This document shows positions 11,286-23,104 of a DNA stretch of 64,000 bases, piece after piece. Position 1 is the first letter of the stretch, and every line of letters starts with the position of its first letter. The position numbers and the translations under genes were made by a program. Under the pieces are notes generated by a model. That model was not told the origin of the DNA and did no database searches. It saw only the letters and a list, made by a program, of their open reading frames with translations. The stretch comes from Siphonodentalium dalli (taxonomy: Eukaryota; Mollusca; Scaphopoda; Gadilida; Siphonodentaliidae). Location: assembly GCA_032622095.1 (NCBI GenBank), contig CP136065.1, forward strand, positions 214,192,151-214,256,150, in the 5' to 3' direction.

Positions 11286-11981
11286 TATATATTAGGCAGA
11301 TGTTGATGTCGAGTGCTGACTATACTACTAGTCCTGTAATACGGTTAACATATTGACTAGTTATTATTGATATGATTGATTGATTTTTAATATTTTGATC
11401 ACCACAATACAATACAGGTGTACATTTTATGTAGTTAGGTATATCACATTGAATAGTAAATACAGGTAAATATATAAATTATAATTATGATGAGTGTAGG
11501 AGTTTTTTTGACATATTGAACAAGAGCTGGGCTATCGCCCGGAGCATACCCCCATCTGGCATACAGCCAAGGGTTGGTATACCATAAGTAGAAGTAATCG
11601 GACCATCACCATTTTCAATCACATCAGTTGATAGACCATTTTTTGTTTTTGAAAGCTGAGATCTTTCATTGAGATCTAATAACATGTGACAGATATTTAT
11701 ATGGACGGACGAAAAATCCAGGTCATCTTGACAACAAAATGACTGAGATATCTGTGTGGTTGGAAACAATGATCACCTAGGCTGACACGAAAATCAAATC
11801 TGTCAAACTGCTCCAAATTTATATACTGTCGTCTGTTTGTATGTCTCTCCCGGCCTCAGAACAGAACTCGGGAACTTGGGCTAGAAAAGATTGATGACAT
11901 GTTAGGATCGAAACAACATCATTCTGGAAATTATTTAAGAAGGATTAAGAATTATTTAAATCGCGAATTTTAGATAATTCG
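11286..11981. other. No recognised feature
   Basis: AT-rich sequence with one unrecognised minus-strand open frame (11485-11769) that overlaps phrases found in dispersed repeats. Nothing supportable. Confidence 0.35.
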
Positions 11982-14900
11982 CAATTTCAAACTGTCAATT
12001 TGAAGGAAATAATCATTATTCCTTATAACCAATGTATGCTATAGTACTATAACAATAACTCTTTACCCTCACAATATGAGAGATATGTTCGAATTATGTA
12101 ATAAATGAATAAATACATTTTTCAATGCATATTTAATTTTTTTTTGGAAGCCATTTGCAGAACTATTTTTTTTAAAGAAAAATCACCATAAAACTACATA
12201 ATGTTTGAAAAGGTGAATCAGTATTAGTGCAGCGGCCAAATCGAAAAAGAGCTCTAGTTTTCGAGATACCCCTACCCACGGTAGAACAAGTTAAAACTAA
12301 CTTTTTTTAAAGGAGAAATATATACTCTTTACGAAAATGATAGTGAAAAATAACGGAATTGGTGGTGGCTATTCTCAAATTGACGATGAACGATACCCAC
12401 CAGTGACTTTTCCCAGAAATTAACGATTTTGGTAAAGTGAGCCCTGCGGCTATGTCCTAAGTTATTTGCCCACATTGTTGGTGTTAAAATGACTACAGCA
12501 TACCATATTTGTACCTGATATGCAAGAAGTGTTGGTTAATTTTGATTTTCGTGCCATTTGGAGCCGAAACATTTATTTTTTGTTGAAAAATCGCACTTTA
12601 TCACAAAAATATTATATTTCGAACATTATCATTCAAATGGATATTGTTATAATGCCCAAATATTTACCAGAAATTTAGAACAATTTGCGAAATAATGGAT
12701 TTTAGCTACACCTCCCCCAAAAACGTTTTTGGTCGAAATATTACATATAACTTTACCAAACTTCCCAATTGATCATACTGGGACCCAACATAATTCTTTT
12801 GCTGAAAATTGAGCCCGGGGACATTGCTTAAGTGATTAAAGACGTGTTCAGGCTTCCAGACCCCAAATTACAACAACAACGCATTTTATTTGCTATTACA
12901 TACAATAAGTGTCGCATATCAACCAATCAATAGTTTATTCTAAAAAAAAACAATAATGGTATACAGAGATTACAATAATTGGACAGCTTGAGAATCCAGC
13001 ATGTCCGACGTATAGATGCACAAGTACTCCATTCGCGTTTAAGATTGTAATGCAGTAGTTTGAACTATGGCCAATTGAGTAATCACATTAAAACGTCCCC
13101 TCCCTGTCATTGTGGCAAATAGAAAAAGCATATCATTACTTTTTGGAATACAGTGGTCCTAAGACAGAACTTATATGCGCCATACTGAATGTAATATTAT
13201 CAGAAATACTCTTGTTATGTACAGCAACTCAGTCAGCGCGAAAATATTAAAATAGTTGACGGGGTTCAGACATTTATCTCGAAGACAAAGCGATTTCCAT
13301 AATGCTGCCATTTGTTAAAACTTCGTGAAAAACATTGAAACCCTGCTGAGCGCGAAATTTACCACCTCCAGATCGTCTACAATCTCACGGCGACGGGTGT
13401 ATCAATGACGAAAACAACATTATCTGTGTAGCATTGCGTCCAATCAGCTCTAACGAAACTATGTGTATATCATTGTATCCAATCAGTTCCAACTGGATTA
13501 CATTCTAATTTTCCCCATCCAATCTCCCTCCCAGATAAATTGTTTACCTCCGGATAGAACTACTACATACTTATATATCGTATAGTTTCGGCCACAATAT
13601 ATGTTGATATTGAATTCATAATCCCTTCAGTACATGATGTGTTCAAGACCTCAAATAGGGTAGGGGTACATACAACAGTGAACATTTGCCAGCCGCTTGT
13701 TGTGGAGTGCCACATGATGCAGACTTTCGGGAACCAACACATATGTATATTCTGATAAAAACTAACCTTTGGTCAAGCCCTCAATTAATATTGGGGTCAT
13801 ATCATTTCACCATGTGGTGTCTTCCAAGACTTCAAATAAAGTTGGGGTCCTAAAAATTTTGCCTTTCATATTTTCCAGTCACTTTTCGTTAAGTGCTCAT
13901 TCTTTCAGAACCCAAATCCATCTATTTACATTGTTTACGTCCTTGTACAATTAACTCGCCATTGTCCATACACGCAGTCAATGATGATATCGTTCCAATC
14001 CGTGGTGTGTTCTAGTCTTCAAATTGGGAAGGGGGTAATACAAACATTGAAAAATCGCATTATTTATTTTTCAGTCGCTTTTTGTAAAGTGTCCCTGACT
14101 GTCGGGTATTAACCCATCTACAACAATTGTGTATTTCTTTATAGAATAGCCATTTGTCCATATCGTCGTTTGACCATGAGGGCACATCCATTCAGTTCGT
14201 GGTAGGTTCAATTGTTTACATGGGGTAGGGGTCCCTTAAAATTCGCCTTCATCGTTTGCCATCTGCTTTGTGTAAGGTGCCACGGTGTTCTCGCGAACGG
14301 CGGGCTCGCGAGACCATTGCCATTCGGCCACAATCTCGGGTAATATGGATAGCTTATGCCTTGAGCTAGTGTTGTGTTCAAGACTTCAGATAGGGATGGA
14401 CTCCCCTGAGAGTAAAATTTAGCCCTTTCATTTGCTGACCATTTGTTGTAAAGTGCCATAGGCTATCGGGAACCATCTCATCCATAACAGATTCGTATTG
14501 CCAGATAATAATCCCATTTGTCCACAACTTCAGTTAACATTGAGAGCATATAATTTTTTTAAGACTTCAAGTTGGATAGTGGGGTCCTCAAGACATAGAA
14601 AATTCGCCTTCTTGTTTGCCAGCCGCTTTTTGTAAAGTGTTCCAGGATTTCGAGGGAACCAAATCACCCATATATCAATTAATAATTCCATGACAGCAAT
14701 ACCTTTCGATCACACACTCAGCTAAGTGAGAGAATATAACTTCAGTTCATGCTCTGATCAAGATATTAAATGGGTTAATGGGCCCCCCCAAACAGTGAGT
14801 ATTCGCCTTTCTCTTTCGTCAACAACTTTTTGTAAAGTGACCCAGACATTCAAGACCCTGGTATACTATACTCATTATATAGCGTCCATTTCTCCACACA

Positions 14901-17726
14901 CGCAGTTAATAATGGGAGCAAATCCTTTCGGTTCATTGTGTGTCCCAAGACTGCAAATGGGGTAGTGTGGCCTAACACATTACATTTCGTATTTGCCAGC
15001 CGCCTTTTGTAAAGTGTTCCAGGATTTCGAGAACAAAACCACCCATACAAATTGTAAATAATACATGAGAGCATATAGATTCGGTTCAGTGTGTGCTAAA
15101 GAGTTTAGAAGGGTTATGGGTACCCAAAACAGTGAGATTTCGCCTTCTCTTTGCTAGCCACTTTTTGTTAAGTGCCCCAGACATTGGGAAGCCAACCAAC
15201 CCACACATCGTGCAATGAAGGGGCATATTTCCTGAATTACATACCATTTGTCCACACCCCAGTTAATATTGAGAACATGTCCATCCATTAGTGTGTTTAA
15301 GACTTTAAATGGGGTAGGATGCTCAAAGAAAATATTCAGCTTTGGTTTTTGCCAGCCGCCTTTTGTAAAGTAACCTAGGATTTTGGGAACCAAACTACCC
15401 ATATGTATATTCCCTGATAGCACTACCTTTCGTTCACACTGTGATTTATTAATAAAAGCATGAATATTCGGCGCATGGTGTGTTCAAGAGTTTAAATGGG
15501 CATATAAAGGGGTCCCACAAAACAAAAAAATATTCGCCTTTGGAGTTTGCCCTCCGATTTTCGTAAAGTGCTAAAGGCTTTCGGGATCCAACCAACCCAT
15601 CCATCAACACCGTGTATGCGCCCCGATATTACTATTTTTGCCCACATCCTCAGTTAATATTTACAGCAATCATTTCAGTTCGTGAGTTGTTCAACTTTAA
15701 CACTTCAATTGTGTAGGGGGGCCTAAAACATCAAATTCGTCTTTCTTATTTATCAGCCACTTTGTGTAAAGCGACACATGCACAACCGATCCATACAAAT
15801 TATGTATTCTCTGATAGAACTACATTCCCGTCACACTCTCGGTTAATATAGAGAATTAGAGATCATATAGCTTAATTTCGTATTGCGTTGAAGTCTTTAA
15901 GTTGGGTAGAGTGTTCTTGAAAAATATAGCAAATTCGCCCTTCATATTTGCCAAGCAAAGTGCCACACTGTTTCGGGAACAAACCCATCCATAAACATTG
16001 TATATTTCCTTATGTAATTGTCCTTTATAATTGCATGATTCTTAATACTGAGATAATATTTTGTTCAGTTCGTGGTGTGTTCAGGACGTCTAATAGGGCG
16101 GGGAGCAACAATGATTTTGTTCTGTATGATTATGTTAGTCTATATTATGTGTCGTTTAGAACAAATACTTCAGTTGCTCAAATCGATATGTGTTAATATA
16201 AAATTACATGTCATAAATAAAATATTGTGTTGTTGTTGTTGTAACTGGGAGTTTAATTGGAAACCTGAGGTCATCTAAAACCAGACTCGCGGTGTCTACG
16301 GATCAGGTTTTCATCACACGAATAATGATTAGATGCTCATTAGAATAATTTAGAAAGGTCTGTCTTGTTATCATAAATATGTAGTTTTTCTACCAAATCG
16401 CGTCCGGGGGAGCGGTACCTAATTCCAATATCTTGAAAACCGTTGACAATTTCTGTCAAATTCTTTCTACTTGTGATGTCCAGATAACTACTGAGCCATA
16501 TGAATTATATAGTTCGTCACGTATTGTTTATAACAAAGGTTTTAGTACTTAACATCGATGTTAATGCATGCAAAATTAACTGTTATCAATAAAATAATTG
16601 TTGTTGTTGTAACTGGGGGTCTGAAAGCCTGAATACATCTGTAATCGATTAAACGGCATATCTGGACAACACTTTCAGTACAAGATTCATATTGGGTCCC
16701 ATTCAGATCAATTCGAAAATGTTTGTAATGTCATTATCAAAAATATGTATTTTTTTCGACCAAAAACGTGTTTGGGGGAGGGGTAGCTAAAATCCAATAT
16801 CTCGCAAACCGTTCAAAATTTTTGTTAACTTCTTTCTTCATATGCTTGTTAGATAACTACTACACCATATGACCTAAATATTTCAATATTATTCCAATAT
16901 ACGTTTGAATGATAATGTTCGAAAAATATAATTATTTTGAATAAGAGCGATTTTTCAACAAAAAATAAATGTCTCGGCCCCAAATGGCACGAAAATCCAA
17001 ATTAACCAACACTTCTTACATATCAGGTACAGATATGGTGTGATGTAGTCATTTTGAAGCCTACAATGTGGGCTAATAACTTAGGACATAGTCGCAGTGC
17101 TCACTTTACCAAAATCGTTAATTTCTGGGAAAAGTCACTGGTGGGTATCGTTCATCGTCGATTTGAGAATAGCCACCACCAATTCCGTTATTTTTCACTA
17201 TCATTTTCGTCTACAGTATATATGTCTTCTTCAAAAAAAGTTGGTTTTAACTTGTTCTACCGTGGGTAGGGGTACCCGACCACTTTTGGCGTTTGGCCGC
17301 TGTACTATATTGAGTATTTATGTCTGCCAAATTATTGAAAAAGTGGTTGATGAATATTTATGTTGTTTTGGTCTTTTACCCAGTAAAACAATGGTCCTGC
17401 AAATGGCTGCCAAAAAACTAAAATATGCAATAAAATATGTTTTATTTATTTTCTCGAAGACAGTCATGATTTCAGATGGTAGACTGAGCGCATAGCCAAG
17501 TTGGGTTCATACTGTAGATAATGCAGAGTGTTTTTTGAAAATATTTGCTGTCGACATACATGAAAGAGTGGTTGTTTTTATTTTTTAAAACCTCTTTTTT
17601 TTTCATAATTCGAACATACATGTATCTCTCATATTATAAGGGTAAACACATGTTGTTATAATACTAGAGCATACATTGGTTCTAAAGGATAATGATTTGT
17701 CCCTTCAAATTGATTGTTTGAAATTG
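11982..17726. mobile_element. 5.7-kb foldback element with internal satellite
   Basis: The ends CAATTTCAAAC (11982) and GTTTGAAATTG (to 17726) are reverse complements. The arms stay alignable over roughly 0.9-1.1 kb (to about 12900 on the left; from about 16600 on the right), for example TTAACGATTTTGGTAAAGTGAG near 12420 against its complement near 17100. The core is a tandem array (13620-16110). The right arm contains an extra ~370-bp tandem duplication (16213-16585 and 16588-16920, both with GTTGTTGTTGTAACTGGG). No transposase frame is seen. Superfamily and target duplication are undetermined. Confidence 0.75.
13620..16110. repeat. Degenerate tandem array, ~13 units of ~190 bp
   Basis: The phrase GCCAGCCGCTTTTTGTAAAG or a close variant recurs near 13689, 13878, 14072, 14258, 14436, 14618, 14815, 14994, 15155, 15350, 15548, 15752 and 15950. 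Each is preceded by a GTGTGTTCAAGACTTCAAAT.GGGTAGGGG block and followed by TTTCGGGAACCAACCCA. Mean spacing is about 188 bp. The small open frames within it are by-products of the unit. Confidence 0.8.
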
Positions 17727-17795
17727 AGCCATTTGATATAGCATGATACTACTATCTGGCAAGTTTTGGGATGTTAACATAATAACCTAAAAAAC

Positions 17796-18332
17796 TATGG
17801 GATACCAAATTGACATTTAATAAATAATTGAGCTTAAGCGCAATAAGGAATCTCTTATTGCGCATAAAAGCGCAATAAGGAATATTCTTATTGCACTTTT
17901 AAGCGCAATAAGGAATATTCTTATTGCGCTTAAGCGCAATTAGATCTTCCCTTAAGCGCAATAAGGGATTCCTTATTGCGCTTAAGCGCAAAAGACATTT
18001 CTTATTGCGCTTAAGCGCAATTACATCCTAATTGCACTTAAGAGCAATTAATATCTCCCTCATGAGATCACCCCTCTGCAAATAGTAGAATTATCCTATA
18101 TTTGCTCCACCCAGTGTACCATGGACTACACCATTTGAATTATAGGGAGTTTATGCAATGTGGCTAATTGCGCTTAAGTGCAATAAGGAATATTCCGTAT
18201 TGCGCTTAAGCGCAATTAGCTCTTATTGCGCAATAAGAATATTCCTTATTGTGCTTAAGCGCAATTAGCCACATTGCATAAACTCCCTATATAAGCTAAA
18301 TTATTTATTAAATGTCAATTTGGCTTCCCATA
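17796..18332. mobile_element. 6-bp-TSD MITE (IS3EU-like), copy 1
   Basis: Termini TATGGGATACC and TTCCCATA lie inside an exact 6-bp duplication AAAAAC (17790-17795, 18333-18338). Behind a ~50-bp terminal repeat, both arms carry many copies of the palindrome ATTGCGCTTAAGCGCAAT followed by AAGGAAT. The centre (about 18060-18165) is unique and is found inverted in the copy at 39433-39979. A 6-bp duplication with TATGGG-like ends fits what I recall of the IS3EU superfamily; Dada-like is an alternative. Confidence 0.8.
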
Positions 18333-18786
18333 AAAAACACCTAATGTTATATATTTGTTGAACTTATTATTTGAAGACTCCTACAAGCAAATGGTTATAT
18401 TTAAGGCCTAGATGCAAGTTTTGAATAAAAATTCTTGATATTTCAAAATAAATTTTCTCAAAATCTGTCTGGAATTTATTCTTAAAATTTTGTACATGTG
18501 ATCAATATGACACATAGTTTAAGAATCATTATGGAATTTATAAGTCCACTTTCTATACTATTATTAAATTTCATATGTAGGCAGGCTACCAAGAAATTCT
18601 TTTAAAAATCTATAACTTCTTTACGAGTGGAGAGTTTCATAATTCATTCAAAAAGACACCCACCCAAAACATATTGTTTATTTTGGAGAATGTTCATGTC
18701 ATGCCTGTCAATCAATGAAAAATTTAGCTAAATTGAGTTCTTGTCTACGGTTTCATTACCAAATTCACGTAGAAGTCAATATATCT
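18333..18786. other. No recognised feature
   Basis: AT-rich DNA between two transposon insertions; nothing supportable. Confidence 0.35.
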
Positions 18787-18801
18787 TAAAGATATATTGT
18801 G

Positions 18802-19107
18802 GGGGCCTCGGTGGCTCAATCGGTTAGGGGTACAACTCCAAGCCGTTTCGCCTTCCAGCGCTGGCGATAAGGGTTCAAATCCACATGTTTACATCGTGGA
18901 CTTTGTAACTCGGAAAGTTGCCAGTTACTTGCCGATGGCCGGTGTTTTGCCGCACATGGTCGACGAGTTTATCAGCCATTGAAATCACTGTTAGATTAGC
19001 CGTAAGTGTGCGGATTTCCTCCACCATTAAAACTGGCAATGTCGTGATATGGCCTTAGTGGCTAAAGCGACATAAAACCCCAATCAATCAAATCAATCAA
19101 TCAATCA
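18802..19107 (+). mobile_element. tRNA-derived SINE, copy 2
   Basis: A full-length copy of the SINE at 5773-6089, here on the plus strand. The A box is at 18812-18823 and the B box (GGTTCAAATCC) at 18872-18882. The body includes AGCCGTAAGTGTGCGGATTT, the 3' end GCGACATAAAACCCC, and the tail is (AATC)n. An exact 15-bp duplication TAAAGATATATTGTG flanks it (18787-18801, 19108-19122). Box spacing is longer than in a normal tRNA, as is usual in old tRNA-like heads. The near-identity of two copies suggests recent activity. Confidence 0.93.
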
Positions 19108-19122
19108 TAAAGATATATTGTG

Positions 19123-19990
19123 AACTTATTACAGTGAATAATACTTAAAAGTTAGTATAAAGAATTTAGCAATGAACTAAGATTGTTGATTCAGTCCTTC
19201 CCATGAGGAAAACACAATGAGAGCACTTATTTGCTCTCGCAATTCAGAAGACAGGTGTAATTGCGCCTGTATTATAATCGTAAGTTGGGTTTTTCTCAAA
19301 CAAAATGTCATTGTGGGATAGACCTATGTCCAGTTACACTTTCACATGCCCATAATTTAACTGAGAAGGGAAAGGTTCTAAATATACCTTTCAATATTGA
19401 ATCAACGACTAGAGTGACCATCAATATTTGACGAGAGTGCAAATTTTCGCACCCGTGAATTTAAAATTGGGAATGCATACGGGTGCGAGAGCAATTGCTC
19501 CCGTCTCGTGGAAAAGACTGTTGAAAATTCCAACCAAATCGAACGTACTATTTCAGAGAATACACCAGTTGAACTACGCACAAATGTAAATATTTACTAC
19601 TTTATTCACTGCACATTATTTGGCATAAACATTATGGCAATGATCGCCCCAATAGTAGTCACTGCATGTAATTCATTTATAAGAATGACGCTGTTTTATG
19701 ACTATTTGGATTTATCTATCTATTAAAATAACTTATTTTGGCATGATTATCTGTGATTCCATTGTTATTTTACACCTCAGCAGAGTGTTACATGTCACTT
19801 TAACACTGTGGCCTACCTTCTGGTTGATTGCTCCAACTTGGGGGAACCAGACCGTGTTTGTTGATTTGGCTAAAATATTTGGGGCTGCTGCATTCTTCAT
19901 TGTAATATATTGGGGTCATCATGTTTAGTCATGCAATTAAAAATTCAACTCAACATTATAGAGCCACATCAATAAGCTATTTGGTGATTT
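19123..19990. other. No recognised feature
   Basis: Several overlapping plus-strand frames (19508-19928) encode hydrophobic peptides that I do not recognise. They lack splice or start context strong enough to call a gene. Short inverted repeats around GCACCCGT... (near 19440-19490) are present. Confidence 0.35.
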
Positions 19991-19992
19991 TA

Positions 19993-20058
19993 CAGAAATG
20001 CCCTAAATAATCGACTCCTTAGCCACAGCAGAATTATTGGTAATTTTTCAGGATTTAT
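19993..20058. mobile_element. Tc1/mariner-like MITE, left half only
   Basis: TA then CAGAAATGCCCTAAATAATC and about 45 further bases match the left terminal repeat of the copies at 22617 and 31266. The right half is absent. Confidence 0.65.
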
Positions 20059-20333
20059 ATTTATATTCCCCGCATTGTTGTTTTGACTTTATAAGGTTCC
20101 CTGTCAAAACTTCAAAAAGTTCCCAGGTTTTGTACTGAAGGAATATGATCTCTACGGGCGTTAGACAGAGTAGAGATTCATGGCATGATCTAGTACATAT
20201 GGGCCTTAACAAATGGTTGCCACCCTGGGACCAGGTACTTTATGCTGATACATCCTTCATGGAAAAACTCACAGCTCTTTTTTATTTAGAAGGACAAATA
20301 GCAGGAGCAATCATTAGTTTATACTTAATTTTG

Positions 20334-20485
20334 TATGTCTTATTAGTCACTGAGTTCTGTCTCTATATTAGTCACTAATCCTTTCAACCCGTAACGTAAA
20401 TTTTATTTGTCTTATTAGTCACTGAGTTCTGTCCCTTCATTTGTCACTAATCCTTTGAACCCGTAACGTAAAAATATTTGTGCAA
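20334..20485. repeat. Two-copy tandem duplication, ~76-bp unit
   Basis: GTCTTATTAGTCACTGAGTT to AACCCGTAACGTAAA occurs twice in succession with few differences. Confidence 0.75.
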
Positions 20486-20499
20486 TTCTTGTATGACAT

Positions 20500-21004
20500 T
20501 AGCCCATAATGTAAAAATAGTTGTGCAGAAAAATGTGTATTTTGCATGTTCTTTGTCAGTACATGGTTGAATAATGTATCATGATAATGGTGACTTTGCT
20601 TTGTTTTGCAGGAAGAAAAAAACTATGCAACAATTAGTACCAGAATTACATATAAATTTTCAAATCTTGTCACATGGTAATCATGTGACCCAACATCATG
20701 TATTTAGTTGTCTGGAATTTCTAAGGAAATTGCCTGATGCAAAAAATTTCCGATAGAACGAAACTGCAATAATCATGTCACAAGTTAACAAAACATAAGT
20801 ACAAAATAATTGAGTCAATGATGGTTCCGATCCAGTAAACATTGGAGTGGTCTATTATCTATCTGGAGGGGTGTTCAGACAAACAAGGATATCATACAAA
20901 CTTCAGCAAACCATAAAATATATTAAAATTTTCAGCTTCGGATAAATCAAGGATTTATTTTTGGAATCTACAGGCGTTTCCATGTAAATTTGGAAACAAA
21001 TCAT
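20500..21004. other. No recognised feature
   Basis: No coding pattern or repeat structure can be supported here. Confidence 0.3.
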
Positions 21005-21008
21005 TTAA

Positions 21009-21328
21009 CCCTTTACCCAACAAACCGGCCAAAACCGGCCAAATAAAGCTTCAACAGCCTAAAATATCTTCGGTCTGTCTCAATAGAACCATACACATAT
21101 GGATATCATTGGAACCGGCTCCTTGACCACATTGTGATAGTTACAGTTATACCCTGTGCCAATGCATTCTCTTATATATGCGAGTCGACCATAGGTCGCC
21201 TCGCATATATAAGAGAATGCATTGGCCTAAAAAGCCAATGCATTCTCTTATATATGCGAGGCGACCTATGGTCGACTCGCATATATAAGAGAATGCATTG
21301 GCACAGGGCCCTTCTGTTGGGTAAAGGG
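21009..21328. mobile_element. TTAA-flanked piggyBac-like MITE, family P1 copy b
   Basis: TTAA at 21005-21008 and 21329-21332 flank CCCTTTACCCAACA and its complement. It lies inverted relative to copy a, with the ~140-bp unique tail first and the two palindromes at about 21160-21300. The palindromes are separated by only a few bases (AAAA). Confidence 0.85.
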
Positions 21329-21339
21329 TTAATGAGACT

Positions 21340-22239
21340 CAAATGTCTAATAAGACAAGGGCCTGAAAAAACATAGTGTTTGTTAGTATCAACCGAAGAG
21401 CCTTAAAGATACAGGGCTCCAGGATGAGATATTTTTGAAAATCAAAATAAGAATTCTGATTCTCGTTGGAATTTATCCCCAGATGGAAGTGTGTAACCCT
21501 GAAAACATGTTAGATTTATATTTTCATATTCTCGTGATGTTAGGTTCCTTCAACATAACCAGCTAGTGACATCGGTAGGGATAATACAGGTTCAAGTCAA
21601 AATACCGTTGCCTTTCTCTTCTATAGTGGACTTAATGCCCAGATCCAGTGGTGGGATTTTTGTCACTGTTAATCGACTTTATCATTCCAATCAATACAAA
21701 ATGCTACATTTATCGAAGAGCAGGGTCCCCGCTGGACCGAAATTTACTTTTGCCAAATTATTTGTCAAATGACATTTTTTTTGGCCAAATTATATTAGCA
21801 ATTGCCAATTATTATCCCTGATAGTATCATTTTCTGCAACCTTAAGTCTTATGTTTCGACACTCGCAGTTTGAACGACTTTTGATATCGATAGAAAAGTA
21901 GTTAGTTGATCATTACTCGCATCTCTATTGTGGTTTATCATACAACAATAAACAAATCACCGAACAATACAATGGTAGAAGGGTTTCTCCATCAGAAGGG
22001 CACATCACACAAGGATTAGTAATCCCTCCAACCATCAGTACTAATGCTATGCTTAATACAAGTGTTGACTTTCCCTAAACCTTATAAAACACCACTATTA
22101 TAATTATGTTGTAAGAGTTTCCTGAAATTACTGTATTGAATGACCAATATTTTTCAAATTGCTTGAGGAATTAAAAAGTGACTTGCCAAAACTTTTGCCA
22201 AATGAAAATCTTTTTTGCCAAATGTGAATAATTTTTGCC
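21340..22239. other. No gene; TTTTGCCAAA-rich repeats
   Basis: The phrases TTTTGCCAAATTATTTGTCA (near 21750) and TTTTGCCAAATGTGAATAAT (near 22210) recur in the same orientation about 450 bp apart. The sequence is otherwise featureless. A missing last exon of the mutarotase gene could lie here or further left, but I could not find it. Confidence 0.35.
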
Positions 22240-22920
22240 ATTGGCAATTTGTCGAAGAGTGATATCTTACAGTCAGAATGATGCATTAAAATCTAACTGC
22301 TGTATTAAAGTACGTACAGAATATGCTGTGTAATTAGGAGTAACCTCACATTTGATCCGTTTGTTTACGCCTAGAGAAGGCCCGAGCTGTGACGAAATTC
22401 CGAGAGGTCAAATGTGTTCATATTCTTTTGAAATTATGTAAGCAGTGTTATATTGTTAACATTAAATTACTACCTTCAGTTGCAACACTTGTGGAGTTCT
22501 GAACAAATATAATGTAGTTTATGGAATAAACCAGGTTACTTATACAATTGTAACATTTTGTTACCGTTATTGGTGATTTAAGATGAGCAAGAAATTTATG
22601 TTTAAAGACCGTTGTACAGTAATGCTCTAAGTATTGGACTCCTTAACCACAACAGAATTATGGGTAACTTTTCAGGATTTAGTTGGAAATATGGCTTGTT
22701 GCCATTCATCGGATAGCTCACGGGGAGAGCTTTCCGATGAATGGCAACAAGCCATATTTCCGACTAAATCCTGAAAAGTTACCCATAATTCTGCTGTGGT
22801 TAAGGAGTCCATTACTTAGGGCATTACTGTAGAAGAGTAAACAGCAGTACAGTACTTCAATGTAATCCAGTATTATCCCTACAGATTTAATTAGCTGGTT
22901 TACTGAAAGGAAACTTGGAC
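22240..22920. repeat. Segmental duplication, copy A
   Basis: Collinear phrases are shared with 29200-30760: GTGATATCTTACAGTCAGAATGA-type start, TATTCTTTTGAAATTATGTAA, TTATTGGTGATTT.AGATGAGC, a TA MITE, then CAGTATTAT...AATTAGCTGGTTTA. This copy lacks the hAT-like and TTAA elements present in copy B. Confidence 0.65.
22617..22829. mobile_element. Tc1/mariner-like MITE, copy 3 (long palindrome)
   Basis: CAGTAATGC...GCATTACTG flanked by TA (22615-22616, 22830-22831). The two halves are near-perfect reverse complements over about 100 bp around the centre GGATAGCTCACGGGGAGAGC. An equivalent insertion sits at the corresponding place in duplication copy B (30469-30682). Confidence 0.85.
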
Positions 22921-22935
22921 TAGGTTCTGACCTAC

Positions 22936-23104
22936 CTGGTGTATGCTGTCAGTATAGTTTTGTGCTTCCATACAAAAGGCACCATATTTCCCATATTTGC
23001 TTCCACCCTTTCCTTTGACGTCGAGATAATAAGAGGTGTATGTCATGATGGCAGGTTGAGTAGTGCACATTTCCATGAAGCGTCCACTGGGAGGATGCTC
23101 CACT
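22936..23104 (-). CDS. GALM: Mutarotase exon, penultimate (SGR-GFCLE region)
   Basis: Acceptor TTTTTGTAG at 23105 onward, donor GTAGGT below 22936. One base plus 56 codons encode [12 protein letters not shown] through NYTDSIHQ and include the catalytic Glu of CMEAQN. The exon ends in phase 0, where the family continues with PNFP and about 20 more residues. That last exon is not identified. Confidence 0.92.

Noticed and set aside
13769-17495. Many 60-130 aa frames inside the foldback element
   Set aside because: They repeat with the ~190-bp unit and have no domain; by-products of the array and arms.
18802-18890. A genuine tRNA gene
   Set aside because: The A and B boxes are present, but the fold is incomplete, the spacing is long, and the unit continues into a SINE body with a tail and target duplications.
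19508-20378. Hydrophobic open frames that could be a membrane protein
   Set aside because: Overlapping frames with no recognisable family, no consistent splice phases, and part of the stretch is a tandem duplication and a MITE fragment.
22240-22935. Last mutarotase exon (expected PNFP... C-terminus)
   Set aside because: No minus-strand frame with the expected motif or a stop in the right phase was found between 19000 and 22935; it may be further left, too divergent, or outside the window.
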